From positions 1 to 34,021 of the forward strand of contig DAOTTW010000137.1 of the NCBI GenBank assembly GCA_034437615.1: 34,021 nucleotides of DNA, in the 5' to 3' direction. A program made the position numbers and the translations under genes. The notes beneath the pieces were generated by a model. The model was given only the letters and a program-made list of their open reading frames with translations, did not search any database and had not been told where the DNA came from. This stretch comes from DAOTTW01 sp034437615. GTDB lineage: Bacteria > Chloroflexota > Anaerolineae > Aggregatilineales > Phototrophicaceae. The stretch's first letter is position 1, and each line of letters begins with the position of its first letter. Below, piece after piece: positions 24,902 through 32,887 of the stretch.

Positions 24902-26581
24902 ATGATTGCGCAGCCATCCATCAAAAAGCAAATCGAGGTCGAGTGTACGTACTGCCACACGATCACACCCTTCAGGCAGTTCACAGGCAAATGCCCCAAC
25001 TGTGGCGAAACAGTCGTCGAGGCCCGCTATGAACTGGATAAGATCAACGTCTCGCAATGGCTGAGCGCACTGCGCCACAGGCCGGATAGCCTCTGGCGTT
25101 ACCATGAGGTCATGCCCCTGTTCGATACACAGCACATCGTCAGCCTGGGCGAAGGCCGCACCCCTCTGATTAAATCGCAGGCGCTGGCGGCCAGCCTCGG
25201 CCTGAAAAACCTCTACATCAAGGACGAGCGGCAGGGGCCAACAGGCAGCTTCAAAGACCGTCAGGCCAGCGTTGCCATTTCCGCGCTGACAGAGATGGGC
25301 GTGGATGAGGTCGTCGTGGCCAGCACGGGCAATGTAGCCATCGCTTACGCCGCATATGGGGCGCGTGCTGGCATCAAGGTCTGGGCCTTCTTCCCGGCGC
25401 TAACGCCCAACGACAAAATGCGCGAGGCCGCGCTTTACGGTGCCGAAATCATCAAGACGACAGGCACCTATGACCAGACAAAGGAACTCGCGGCCAATTT
25501 CGCAGCCAGCAAGGGCATCTTTCTGGATAAGGGCATCAAGAGCGTGGCCGCCATCGAAGCCATGAAGACAATGGCCTACGAAATCGCGGAGCAACTCAGC
25601 TACGAGCTAGCCAACGGCGAAAAATGGGTCGCACCAGATTGGTTCTTACAGGGCGTCAGCGGTGGTCTCGGTCCGATTGGCGTGGCAAAGGGCTTTAAAG
25701 AGCTACTCGGCTTCGGCCTGCTGGATAAAATGCCCGCGTTCGGCGTGATCCAGTCGTCGGGCTGTGCGCCGATGGTCGCCGCCTATGAACGGGGCCAGCG
25801 CGTCGCCACCCCGATTGAAAAATCAGAGACGATCATCGCAACCCTGGCCACCGGCAACCCTGGCCGCGCCTATGAAATCCTCTACGATTACGTACAGGAG
25901 CACGGCGGGCATTTCGTCGGGGCCAGCGACGAAGAAGCCTTCAACGCCATCCGTCTGCTAGCCCGTTTGGATGGCATCTCCGTCGAACCCGCAACCGGCG
26001 TGACGTTCGCGGGGCTGTTTAAGCTGGTGCAGCAAGGCCACATCAGGCCCGATGATGTCGTCGTCGTCAACTGCTCCGGCCATACACTGCCCGTCGAAAA
26101 GCGCATCCTCGGTGACCAGTGGCAACAGCAGGTCGATTTATCGCAGCAAGCCACCGCGCCCAGCGTCCCCGAAGAGCGGTTGCTTAGCGCTGTATCGAGC
26201 GTCGGTAAGCGCCTGCGCCGCGTCGTCGTCATCGAGGATAACGAATCCGCCGCCCGACTGATGAGCCGCATCATCGAAGCCCGCGAAAATAGCGAGGTCT
26301 ATCTCGCACAGGACGGGCGCAGCGGCCTGGACATCGTGCACGAGATCCACCCCGACCTCGTGATTACGGACCTGATGATGCCCGATGTGGACGGCTTCAA
26401 GGTGATTGATGCCATGCGCCAGGACGACGCCCTCATGCAGATTCCGATTGTGGTCGTTACCGCAAAAGAACTGACGGCACAGGAACGCGCTTATCTGGAT
26501 CAACACACGGATATGCTGCTGCAAAAAGGCTCCTTCCTGGATGATGCCTTTATGGAAGAACTCATCGAGCGCTTGAATTAA
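24902..26581 (+). CDS. Threonine-synthase-like PLP enzyme fused to a C-terminal receiver domain
   Basis: The 559-residue protein joins two complete modules. Residues 1-about 415 resemble threonine synthase: a zinc ribbon (C15, C18, C31, C34), GEGRTPLIKS, the PLP lysine K118 in GPTGSFKDRQ, ASTGNVAIAYAAYG, and SGGLGPIGVAKGF as the phosphate-binding loop region. After a linker, residues 440-559 form a receiver: VVVIEDNES with E445 and D446, phospho-acceptor D490 in VITDLMMPDVDGF, and a lysine in LLQKGSF. Threonine synthase makes threonine from O-phosphohomoserine. A related beta-replacing or eliminating enzyme cannot be excluded. The fusion is in one uninterrupted frame. It lies 4 bases after the giant kinase and 19 bases before a REC-kinase, so phosphorylation is likely to control this enzyme (inference). 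Confidence 0.9.
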   Translation: MIAQPSIKKQIEVECTYCHTITPFRQFTGKCPNCGETVVEARYELDKINVSQWLSALRHRPDSLWRYHEVMPLFDTQHIVSLGEGRTPLIKSQALAASLGLKNLYIKDERQGPTGSFKDRQASVAISALTEMGVDEVVVASTGNVAIAYAAYGARAGIKVWAFFPALTPNDKMREAALYGAEIIKTTGTYDQTKELAANFAASKGIFLDKGIKSVAAIEAMKTMAYEIAEQLSYELANGEKWVAPDWFLQGVSGGLGPIGVAKGFKELLGFGLLDKMPAFGVIQSSGCAPMVAAYERGQRVATPIEKSETIIATLATGNPGRAYEILYDYVQEHGGHFVGASDEEAFNAIRLLARLDGISVEPATGVTFAGLFKLVQQGHIRPDDVVVVNCSGHTLPVEKRILGDQWQQQVDLSQQATAPSVPEERLLSAVSSVGKRLRRVVVIEDNESAARLMSRIIEARENSEVYLAQDGRSGLDIVHEIHPDLVITDLMMPDVDGFKVIDAMRQDDALMQIPIVVVTAKELTAQERAYLDQHTDMLLQKGSFLDDAFMEELIERLN

Positions 26582-26600
26582 ACGACAAGAGAAACCGGCA

Positions 26601-27917
26601 ATGACCAGCGAACACCCCAGGACAATTGTCCTGATTGATGCCGACACGCAAAATCTGCAACGGATGCAGGGCGAACTGAACAGCGTAAATTATGAGGTGC
26701 AGGCGGCGCAACGCGCCCTGGTCGGCCTGGATTTAGCGCGTAAATCACAACCGGATATGGTCATCACGGATTTGCGCCTGCCGGATTTGAGCGGGCGTGA
26801 ACTGGCCGCAAGGCTGCGCGGCGACCCACGCTTCAACCGGATGCCGATTATCGTCATGCTGCGCAGCGAGGACGAGGACCAGCGCGAGACCTGCATCGCG
26901 GCGGGCGCAAATGGCTTCCTGGAAAAGCCGCTTATCCTGCAAGCGTTGGCCATTCAGGTCGAGTTTTTCTTCAGTGGCGGCGTCGAAGGGCTGGAAGCAA
27001 GCCAGCTAGACGAAGCCCGCGAAGCCTACATCTATGATGTCGTCGGCCAGCTTGAAGGGCGCATCCGGGAGCTAGAGCAGCGCAACGCAGACCTCCAGCG
27101 CATCGACGCCATGAAGGACACATTCATCCAGCTTACAGCGCACGAATTACGCACACCATTAACGCTGATTACGGGCTACAGCCGCCTACTAGAAGATCAC
27201 CCGCCCCTGCTGAGCATCATGGCCAACGACGAAGACCTGAGCACGCTCATCAGTGGCCTGAGTGAATCCGTCGGGCGCATGGGCAGCATCATCGAGGATA
27301 TCCTGACGATGAGCCGCATCATGACCAGCAAGATCGAACTCAATATCCAGGCCATTAGCCCCGCACGCCTGATACAAGAGGTGCTGCGTAGCTACACGGA
27401 CGCCCTGCAAGAGCGCAACCTGACCGTGCACTTTAACGAGGCCAACTGGCCGGATGCAATGCGCTGTGATAGTGAAATGATGCGCCTGACGTTTGACAAC
27501 CTGCTCAGCAACGCCGTTAAATACACACCGGACGGCGGCCACATCGGGCTAAAAGCCATTATCAGCAGCGGCGGCAAGCTGATTCGCTTCATTGTGCGCG
27601 ATACAGGCATCGGCATCCCACAGGAAAAACTAGAAAGCATCTTTGAAATCATGGAAATCGGCGGCGAAATCGCCACGCACACCACCAGCAAAACGGCCTT
27701 CGGTGGGGGTGGCCTCGGCCTCGGTTTGGCCATCTGCAAGGGCATCGTCGAGGCGCACGGCGGTAAAATCTGGGCAGAAAGTCCCGGCTTCGATAAGGAC
27801 CGCAGGCCGGGTAGCGAATTCATCATCGAGATGCCGCTAGAACGCGGCCAGGAAGCACAAAGCGCCACCAAGAAGCTGAAGCGCATCGCGACACCATCAG
27901 AGCAAGTCAGCCGCTAG
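26601..27917 (+). CDS. Hybrid histidine kinase: REC-HisKA-HATPase
   Basis: The 438-residue soluble protein begins with a receiver (D13, phospho-acceptor D57 in VITDLRLPDLSG, K109 in FLEKP). A short coiled linker follows (QLEGRIRELEQRNADLQ), then HisKA with H181 in LTAHELRTPL. The HATPase has N304 in NLLSNAVKYTP, DTGIGIP near 334 and GGGGLGLGLA near 369. There is no membrane segment, so its input is probably phosphorylation of its own receiver, as in phosphorelay intermediates. Sources could be the giant kinase upstream; a target could be the receiver of the PLP enzyme. Both links are inferred from gene order. All catalytic residues are present. Only a weak ribosome-binding site (AGAGA) precedes the ATG. 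Confidence 0.93.
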   Translation: MTSEHPRTIVLIDADTQNLQRMQGELNSVNYEVQAAQRALVGLDLARKSQPDMVITDLRLPDLSGRELAARLRGDPRFNRMPIIVMLRSEDEDQRETCIAAGANGFLEKPLILQALAIQVEFFFSGGVEGLEASQLDEAREAYIYDVVGQLEGRIRELEQRNADLQRIDAMKDTFIQLTAHELRTPLTLITGYSRLLEDHPPLLSIMANDEDLSTLISGLSESVGRMGSIIEDILTMSRIMTSKIELNIQAISPARLIQEVLRSYTDALQERNLTVHFNEANWPDAMRCDSEMMRLTFDNLLSNAVKYTPDGGHIGLKAIISSGGKLIRFIVRDTGIGIPQEKLESIFEIMEIGGEIATHTTSKTAFGGGGLGLGLAICKGIVEAHGGKIWAESPGFDKDRRPGSEFIIEMPLERGQEAQSATKKLKRIATPSEQVSR

Positions 27918-27942
27918 CACACAAGGCGAAAAGAGGGCCATC

Positions 27943-29166
27943 ATGCAGCAGCAAAACATCCAACCGCAGAATATCGCCGCCGCCCTCACCATCCCGATTT
28001 CACTGGGCCTCGCGCCCATCTTCGGTAAAATCGCCATCGAAGCAGGCGCGGATTCCTTCACAGTGGCCGCGTTGCGCACGCTGGTGGCTGTCGCCCTGCT
28101 GTGGCTCGGCTATGGTATCTTCTTCCGCAAATTCATCTACATCTACCCGGCAGGGTTGCTGGGCTGCATCGTCATCGGCAGTATCAACGGCATCGGCTCG
28201 CTGTTCTTTTACGGTGGCCTCAGTTATCTCGATGCATCACTCGTACAACTGATTAACGGCTCGTATCTGGCGTTTGCGGTGCTGCTTGGGCGGCTCGGTG
28301 GTCAGCGTGCCACCGGACGCACGCTGTTGCGCGTCGGCATGGCGATGACGGCGCTGCTGATGATTACCGTCTTTGATGATGCCGGCCTGAATTGGACGGG
28401 TATCGGCCTGATGCTGGCGAACGCGCTCATGTTCGCCGGGACCGTGACGCTCAGCCAGTACGTTTTGTATGAGATGCCTGCCCCCACTGCCACGCTTTAC
28501 ATCCTGACGACGATGGGCGTGGTGGTGTCGATGGTGTGGTTGGCTGTCAGTCCAGCTATCAGCGCCTCGCTTGACATCACGATCTTATCTATAGCTCTCT
28601 TGCCGATTGTCCTGCTTGGCATCACAACGGCAATTTCGCGTCTGGCCATGTTCGCGGGCGTTAAGTTTTTGGGTGGGATGCAAACGGCCTTCTTCGCCAT
28701 CGGTGAAATTAGCGTTTCGCTGTTGCTGGGTGGCTTGCTGCTCGGTGAAACGCTGACGTGGGCACAGTGGCTAGGCGCTGGTCTGCTCATGGGCAGCATC
28801 CTCTTGATTCGACAGCAGGATTTATTGCCGCGTGGCCTGAACCCCAATGCGCTCATCACCGCAAATATGGCCAGCGTGCAATTCCAGCGCATCGCCTTTC
28901 ATCGCGCCTTCGGCACCCGCGAAACGGACAACCTGGAGGGCACAATGGGCCAGATCACCACACAGGAGATGATCGCCATTCAGCGCATGATGGGCGCGGA
29001 ATCCGGCGGCATCGACCCCTTCCCGATTGGCAAAAGCCGCCATATCATCAACGCACAGAACGACGCCATCCGAACGCAGGACATCCGCATCCCCGACGCC
29101 CTGCGCAATAGCCCAGAACGCGGCGACGATGAGCCTAAGCCAGATGATACCAACGCGAATCGTTAG
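27943..29166 (+). CDS. EamA/DMT-superfamily transporter with a long cytoplasmic tail
   Basis: Residues 1 to about 290 contain some ten hydrophobic segments and two EamA-like halves (LGLAPIFGKIAIEAG early; GEISVSLLLGGLLLGETLTWAQW late), typical of drug/metabolite transporters. The family includes the threonine/homoserine exporter RhtA, but substrates vary widely and cannot be read here. About 110 hydrophilic residues follow (NLEGTMGQITTQEM, GKSRHIINAQNDAI, ERGDDEPKPDDTNANR), which most family members lack. The ATG has AGAGGG about six bases upstream and lies 25 bases after the REC-kinase gene, so it closes the five-gene operon. Export of an amino acid linked to the PLP enzyme upstream is inference. 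Confidence 0.88.
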   Translation: MQQQNIQPQNIAAALTIPISLGLAPIFGKIAIEAGADSFTVAALRTLVAVALLWLGYGIFFRKFIYIYPAGLLGCIVIGSINGIGSLFFYGGLSYLDASLVQLINGSYLAFAVLLGRLGGQRATGRTLLRVGMAMTALLMITVFDDAGLNWTGIGLMLANALMFAGTVTLSQYVLYEMPAPTATLYILTTMGVVVSMVWLAVSPAISASLDITILSIALLPIVLLGITTAISRLAMFAGVKFLGGMQTAFFAIGEISVSLLLGGLLLGETLTWAQWLGAGLLMGSILLIRQQDLLPRGLNPNALITANMASVQFQRIAFHRAFGTRETDNLEGTMGQITTQEMIAIQRMMGAESGGIDPFPIGKSRHIINAQNDAIRTQDIRIPDALRNSPERGDDEPKPDDTNANR

Positions 29167-29192
29167 CCAGATGAGAACATGAGGCGCTAGCT

Positions 29193-29423
29193 GTGCAAAC
29201 GACTGTCAACATCCCACGTTTGATGCCAGCAGGCCACGTCGTCGCTGTTGATGTCAGCGCTGATGAAAAATACTTCACGACCGTGCAAGCGGATGCCAAT
29301 GACCACCTGAGGACGCACCGCTTGCCACAATTTCGCCTGCACATCCCGACGCTGTGGCGGCCAGCCCTACCGAATACAGACGCTATCCGGCAAGCGGTGC
29401 AGCAAATGCTCGCAGATGCGTGA
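29193..29423 (+). CDS. Small hypothetical protein
   Basis: This GTG-started frame of 76 residues is preceded by GAGG about nine bases upstream and lies 26 bases after the transporter gene. Base composition by codon position looks like that of its neighbours. No motif is recognised. The product has no membrane segment or cysteine. It begins with a beta-like stretch (TTVNIPRLMPAGHVVAVDVS) and ends with a predicted helix (DAIRQAVQQMLADA). It could be a short tail of the operon or a chance frame. Confidence 0.4.
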   Translation: MQTTVNIPRLMPAGHVVAVDVSADEKYFTTVQADANDHLRTHRLPQFRLHIPTLWRPALPNTDAIRQAVQQMLADA

Positions 29424-29446
29424 TATATATACCAACCATCATTTGC

Positions 29447-29461
29447 GTATAGCGTGTATAC
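29447..29461. promoter_or_regulatory. Inverted repeat GTATA-N5-TATAC upstream of the HTH regulator gene
   Basis: The arms GTATA (29447-29451) and TATAC (29457-29461) flank five bases, 37 bases before the ATG at 29498. The sequence TATACT (29457-29462) could be a -10 box, but no -35 box sits at the right distance. Autoregulation by the downstream HTH protein is possible. Confidence 0.35.
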
Positions 29462-29497
29462 TGAAGGTATGTCGGATACAAAGCCAGTACACACATT

Positions 29498-30139
29498 ATG
29501 AACCACAACGACGCAAAAAATCACAACGAAAGCCCCGAATGGGTCAGTTTACGGCGTGCCGCACAAATCCTCGGCGTGCACCCGGCCACCGTCCGCAATT
29601 GGGCCGATAAAGGCGACCTGCCATCACGCCGCACACCCGGCGGTCACAGGCGCTTTAACAAGGCGGACCTGCTGGGCTACTCGAACATGCCAGACGAAAT
29701 CCAACCGCTTGAAGTGCAGGTCATCATTCAAAATGCCCTGGGTAGTATGCGGATGCAGGTCGGTGAGGGCGAGCTAAGCCAGGTGCCCTGGTACACTGCC
29801 ATGAGTGAGCAAACACGCGCTGCCATGCGCACGGAGGGCCGCCGCGTTCTGGATGCCATCCGGCGCTACCTGGCCAACGACGCCGACGACGAGCACCTAT
29901 CCGAAGCCGTCACCATCGGCCAGAAATACGCACAAGACCTGGAAGCGGACGGCCTGACGCTGCCACAAGCCATGCGTGGCTTCTTCTACTTCAGCGATTT
30001 TGTGATTAACGCTATCCTCACATGGTCGGAAATATCACAACCGCGCAATTCGTCTGAGTGGGTCACGCTGCTGCGGCATGTCAACACGTTCATCAACACC
30101 ATGATGCTCTCCATCATCGAATACTACGAAGAAGAATAG
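29498..30139 (+). CDS. HTH regulator: MerR/excisionase-type DNA-binding domain with helical C-terminal domain
   Basis: The 213-residue protein starts with a winged-helix HTH of the MerR/excisionase type at about residues 15-62 (RRAAQILGVHPATVRNWADK, then RRTPGGHRRFNKADLLGY). The remaining 140 residues are helical and hydrophobic in places (LPQAMRGFFYFSDFVINAIL, EWVTLLRHVNTFINTMMLSI). They recall the N-terminal helical domain of RsbR-type stress regulators, but this resemblance is weak. The pairing suggests a one-component regulator or a docking protein. There is no B12-binding or other recognisable ligand motif. It ends 18 bases before dprA, so the two genes may be co-transcribed. No good ribosome-binding site is seen for the ATG. 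Confidence 0.8.
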   Translation: MNHNDAKNHNESPEWVSLRRAAQILGVHPATVRNWADKGDLPSRRTPGGHRRFNKADLLGYSNMPDEIQPLEVQVIIQNALGSMRMQVGEGELSQVPWYTAMSEQTRAAMRTEGRRVLDAIRRYLANDADDEHLSEAVTIGQKYAQDLEADGLTLPQAMRGFFYFSDFVINAILTWSEISQPRNSSEWVTLLRHVNTFINTMMLSIIEYYEEE

Positions 30140-30157
30140 CGTGTAGGGGTCGCGCAG

Positions 30158-31021
30158 ATGTCATCAGACCAGCTTGCATGGGTTGCGCTCAGCATTCAGC
30201 CACGCATCGGCCTCAGAATCATCCAGGCGTTGCAGGCGCATTTTCAGGCCGACCTGTACGCCGCCCTGCAAGCAAGCGCCAGCGAATTACAGCGCATTCC
30301 CGGCATCGGCCAGAAAACCGCTGCACACATCCAGTCAATTGACCTGAACCGCGTGGCGCACCGAGTCGCACACTGGCAAGCCGCCGACATCAGCATCGCC
30401 TGCTATGGCACAGCAGGCTATCCACAAAGCCTGCAAACCATCGAATTTCCGCCTGCGACACTCTTTATACGCGGCAACTGGCCCCCTGCGCTTTTGCAGC
30501 GCACAGCCGCCATCGTCGGCACGCGCCAACCCTCAGCCATCGCGCAGCAGGCCAGCAAAAAACTTGTAGCCCATCTCACAGGGCGCGGTTACAGCATCAT
30601 CAGCGGCCTTGCCTACGGCGTGGATGCCCTCGCACATCAAAGCGCCTGCACGCAGCAGGGCCACACGCTCGCCGTGCTTGGTTGCGGCGTGCTGAATATC
30701 TACCCGCCGGAGCATCACACACTCGCAGAGCAAATATCAGGCACAGGCGGCGCGTTGCTCAGCGAAGCCGCGCCAGATGCCACCGTCAGCACGCCCCTAC
30801 TCGTCTCGCGCAACCGCATCATCAGCGGCCTGAGCCAGCATGTGTTTATCATCGAAACCAGCAGCGACGGCGGCGCAATGCACGCGGCCCGTCACGCGCA
30901 AAAACAGGGCCGCACGCTTTATGCACTGGACCTGCCCCACGCCAGCGGCAACCAGGCATTGCTTCAGCAGGGTGCAGCCATCCCCATCAAGCCAGACCTG
31001 GACGACCTACCTCAAATTTAA
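30158..31021 (+). CDS. dprA: DNA-processing protein DprA (short form)
   Basis: DprA binds single-stranded DNA entering during transformation and loads RecA. This 287-residue protein has a helix-hairpin-helix near residues 43-60 (LQRIPGIGQKTAAHIQSI). The Rossmann-like core follows: AAIVGTRQPS, SIISGLAYGVDALAHQSA, TLAVLGCGVLNIYPPEH, and LVSRNRIISGLSQHVFIIET with GGAMHAARHA. The C-terminal winged-helix (DML1-like) domain present in many DprA proteins is missing, since the chain ends shortly after the core (QQGAAIPIKPDLDDLPQI). The shorter form is known in some lineages. AGGGG lies about eight bases before the ATG. No other competence gene is in the window. Confidence 0.9.
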   Translation: MSSDQLAWVALSIQPRIGLRIIQALQAHFQADLYAALQASASELQRIPGIGQKTAAHIQSIDLNRVAHRVAHWQAADISIACYGTAGYPQSLQTIEFPPATLFIRGNWPPALLQRTAAIVGTRQPSAIAQQASKKLVAHLTGRGYSIISGLAYGVDALAHQSACTQQGHTLAVLGCGVLNIYPPEHHTLAEQISGTGGALLSEAAPDATVSTPLLVSRNRIISGLSQHVFIIETSSDGGAMHAARHAQKQGRTLYALDLPHASGNQALLQQGAAIPIKPDLDDLPQI

Positions 31022-31038
31022 ACGAACATATTTTTCTA

Positions 31039-31067
31039 TTGGCGCAGCGCGACCTAAGCGCTATGAT
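31039..31067 (+). promoter_or_regulatory. Promoter for padR (TTGGCG-17-TATGAT)
   Basis: A -35 box TTGGCG (31039-31044) and a -10 box TATGAT (31062-31067) are 17 bases apart, the optimal spacing for the main sigma factor. An inverted repeat AGCGC/GCGCT (31046-31050 and 31058-31062) lies between the boxes. Confidence 0.6.
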
Positions 31068-31072
31068 TTGTA

Positions 31073-31098
31073 CCTATACATGACGTTGCATATATAGG
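31073..31098. promoter_or_regulatory. PadR-type operator just downstream of the -10 box
   Basis: CCTATACATG (31073-31082) and CATATATAGG (31089-31098) are inverted repeats matching at 9 of 10 positions around ACGTTG. The site covers the expected transcription start and ends 8 bases before the padR ATG. Position and symmetry suit autorepression by a PadR dimer. Confidence 0.65.
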
Positions 31099-31106
31099 CG
31101 CTTGTT

Positions 31107-31685
31107 ATGTCGCTTCCCCATCTGATTCTAGGATTGCTCAAGGAAACGCCGCTTTCCGGCTATGACCTGAACAAAGCGTTTCAGAGCACCGTGTACCATT
31201 TCTGGACCACCGACCAGAGCCAGATTTACCGTGCCCTGCATAAAATGCTCGAAAAGCAGTGGGTTGATGTCGAAGTGATCGTCCAGGAGGACAACCCTAA
31301 TAAGAAGGTCTATCACATCACCGAAGCAGGTCAGGAAGAAATGCACCGCTGGCTGATAAGTGATTTTCCAGCAACCCCCGTCCGTGAGGTGTGGCTTGGC
31401 CATATCTTCTTCACGACGCCGGATGAACTGCCGCGCCTGATTGACAAGCTACAGGACGAGCTTAAGACGACCCAGGCGCGTCACGACGCGCTCATCAGCC
31501 TGTCAGATGAGCTACCCGACTACGACAACCCCAATCTGGGCATCAATGCCAGCCTGCGCCTCATCACACTGGATTATGGCAAGCACCACTATCAATCCGA
31601 TATTGCGTGGCTGCGCCACATGATCGACTGGTTGCGAGGCAAGCTGGACGAGTGGCATAATGCAAAGACAGTCAATAAGGAGTAA
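31107..31685 (+). CDS. PadR-family transcriptional regulator
   Basis: The 192-residue protein has the PadR winged-helix domain in residues 1-85 (LILGLLKETPLSGYDLNKAF, SQIYRALHKMLEKQWVD, NKKVYHITEAGQEEMHRWL). A helical C-terminal dimerisation domain follows (ELPRLIDKLQDELKTTQARH), as in the longer Vir-like PadR group. PadR proteins are usually repressors released by small molecules such as phenolic acids or drugs; the ligand here is unknown. It has its own promoter and a near-perfect operator upstream. Its 3' end carries the AAGGAG ribosome-binding site of the Uma2-type gene, which starts 5 bases on, so the two are translationally coupled. Confidence 0.93.
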   Translation: MSLPHLILGLLKETPLSGYDLNKAFQSTVYHFWTTDQSQIYRALHKMLEKQWVDVEVIVQEDNPNKKVYHITEAGQEEMHRWLISDFPATPVREVWLGHIFFTTPDELPRLIDKLQDELKTTQARHDALISLSDELPDYDNPNLGINASLRLITLDYGKHHYQSDIAWLRHMIDWLRGKLDEWHNAKTVNKE

Positions 31686-31690
31686 GTATC

Positions 31691-32344
31691 ATGGCAGAGA
31701 TGACCGACATCCCAGCACAAGCACCGACCCAAACCACTGCGGATGATGCACCGAAGATGATGCAAGGTGGCATGAGCCTACAGGAGTTCATCGAGCGCAC
31801 CGAACGCGGCGAACGCTTCGAGATCATCGACGGCGAGATCATCACAGAGGACGCACCTATGAAATATTGGCACAACGATATTGCACACAACGTGCGCGAT
31901 GCACTCAACGATTACGTTCGCGCTGAAAATCTCGGCAAAGTCTACAACGAAATGACGTTCGTCTTGCCAAATGCTTTAAGCGGTAATTGGTTGCGTGGCT
32001 CTCGCCGCCCTGATGTGATGTTCATCCAACAAGAGCGCATCACACAATATAAGCAGCAATACCCGAGTTGGCGCGATTCGCCGCTGGCGCTGGTGCCTGA
32101 TCTGGTCGTTGAGGTGGTATCAGCAGACGACCTGTATGTAGATGTCACGCAGAAAGTACAGCGTTACTTGCGGGATGGTGTCAAGCTCGTGTGGATCGTG
32201 GACCCGCCCTTACAGCAGATCGTCGCCCACACGCCGGATAACAACGTGCAGACGACCTACAAAGCCGACGACACGCTGACGGGGGGCGACGTGTTGCCGG
32301 GGTTCAGCGTGCAGGTCAGCGCCATGCTGCCGCAATCTGGTTAG
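31691..32344 (+). CDS. Uma2-family protein (PD-(D/E)XK nuclease fold)
   Basis: The 217-residue product has the Uma2 (DUF820) plan: ERFEIIDGEIITED near residues 41-54, RRPDVMF with D108, PDLVVEVVSADD with E141, K155 in TQKVQRYL, and VKLVWIVDPP. The D-E-K set matches the restriction-endonuclease-fold active site, so residues for catalysis are present. The family is abundant in Chloroflexota and cyanobacteria, and its substrate is not established. About 28 residues precede the domain. The ribosome-binding site AAGGAG overlaps the end of padR, so PadR probably controls it. It overlaps the opposite PPOX gene tail to tail by 4 bases (32341-32344). Confidence 0.9.
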   Translation: MAEMTDIPAQAPTQTTADDAPKMMQGGMSLQEFIERTERGERFEIIDGEIITEDAPMKYWHNDIAHNVRDALNDYVRAENLGKVYNEMTFVLPNALSGNWLRGSRRPDVMFIQQERITQYKQQYPSWRDSPLALVPDLVVEVVSADDLYVDVTQKVQRYLRDGVKLVWIVDPPLQQIVAHTPDNNVQTTYKADDTLTGGDVLPGFSVQVSAMLPQSG

Positions 32345-32748
32345 TGCGCGTTGATGTGCTGCGGCTTAACCTTGTAGATCACGCGCACCTCTGTGCCACG
32401 TCCGCCGGGGTTGCGTGCATAGAAATCCGACTCGCCAAAATACTGCTGCGATAGCTGGTTGATGTGCTCTAGTGCGCCATCTTCTGTGATTTCATCCACG
32501 ATACCGCGCACCTCTAAATAGCGATACGGGTTTTTCGGGTCAATCGCCAGCACCGTCACCTGCGGGCGCTCACGCACGTTCATATCCTTCTGGCGGCCCT
32601 TCGCCGCGTTCACCCAGATGCGCTCACCATCGTAACTGCACCAAACGGCTGTCGCTTGCGGTTGGTGATCGGGCATCAGCGTTACGAAGGCGACGACAAT
32701 CGCCTCGTTGAGTAAATCAATGTGGGATTCGGGAATTGTGTCAGACAT
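32341..32748 (-). CDS. PPOX-class flavin- or F420-dependent oxidoreductase
   Basis: The 135-residue product has the split-barrel fold of pyridoxamine-5'-phosphate-oxidase-like proteins: AIVVAFVTLMPDHQPQATAV, then VWCSYDGERIWVNAAKGRQK, RPQVTVLAIDP, and YRYLEVRGIVDEI. This pattern fits the small F420-dependent or FMN-dependent PPOX group; which cofactor is used cannot be decided here. The ATG at 32748 is preferred over 32790 because the conserved domain begins right after it. Alternative starts would add an unrelated 14-residue lead. The stop overlaps that of the Uma2-type gene on the other strand. The gene is divergent from the CitE-like gene, with 139 bases between starts. Confidence 0.88.
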   Translation of the reverse strand: MSDTIPESHIDLLNEAIVVAFVTLMPDHQPQATAVWCSYDGERIWVNAAKGRQKDMNVRERPQVTVLAIDPKNPYRYLEVRGIVDEITEDGALEHINQLSQQYFGESDFYARNPGGRGTEVRVIYKVKPQHINAH

Positions 32749-32887
32749 GCTCAATGTGCCTTTCGGTAGCTTTTCTCGCACCGTAATCATACCCTGCGCT
32801 GAATTGGCGAAACGTTTATCACGGGATGTGTGCTAAACTACTGCTTATTTGTAGCAAAAAAGCATCATTGTGGGATAACAACAGCTT

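Noticed and set aside
23575..24999. Long minus-strand frames opposite the kinase core and receivers
   Set aside because: They mirror the HisKA, HATPase and receiver coding sequence and carry no recognisable motif.
29135..29524. Cysteine-rich minus-strand frame of 129 codons
   Set aside because: It overlaps three features on the other strand and has no ribosome-binding site or family resemblance; the composition looks random.
32814..32839. Promoter TTGGCG/TAAACT for the CitE-like gene
   Set aside because: The boxes are only 14 bases apart, too close for the usual sigma-factor spacing.
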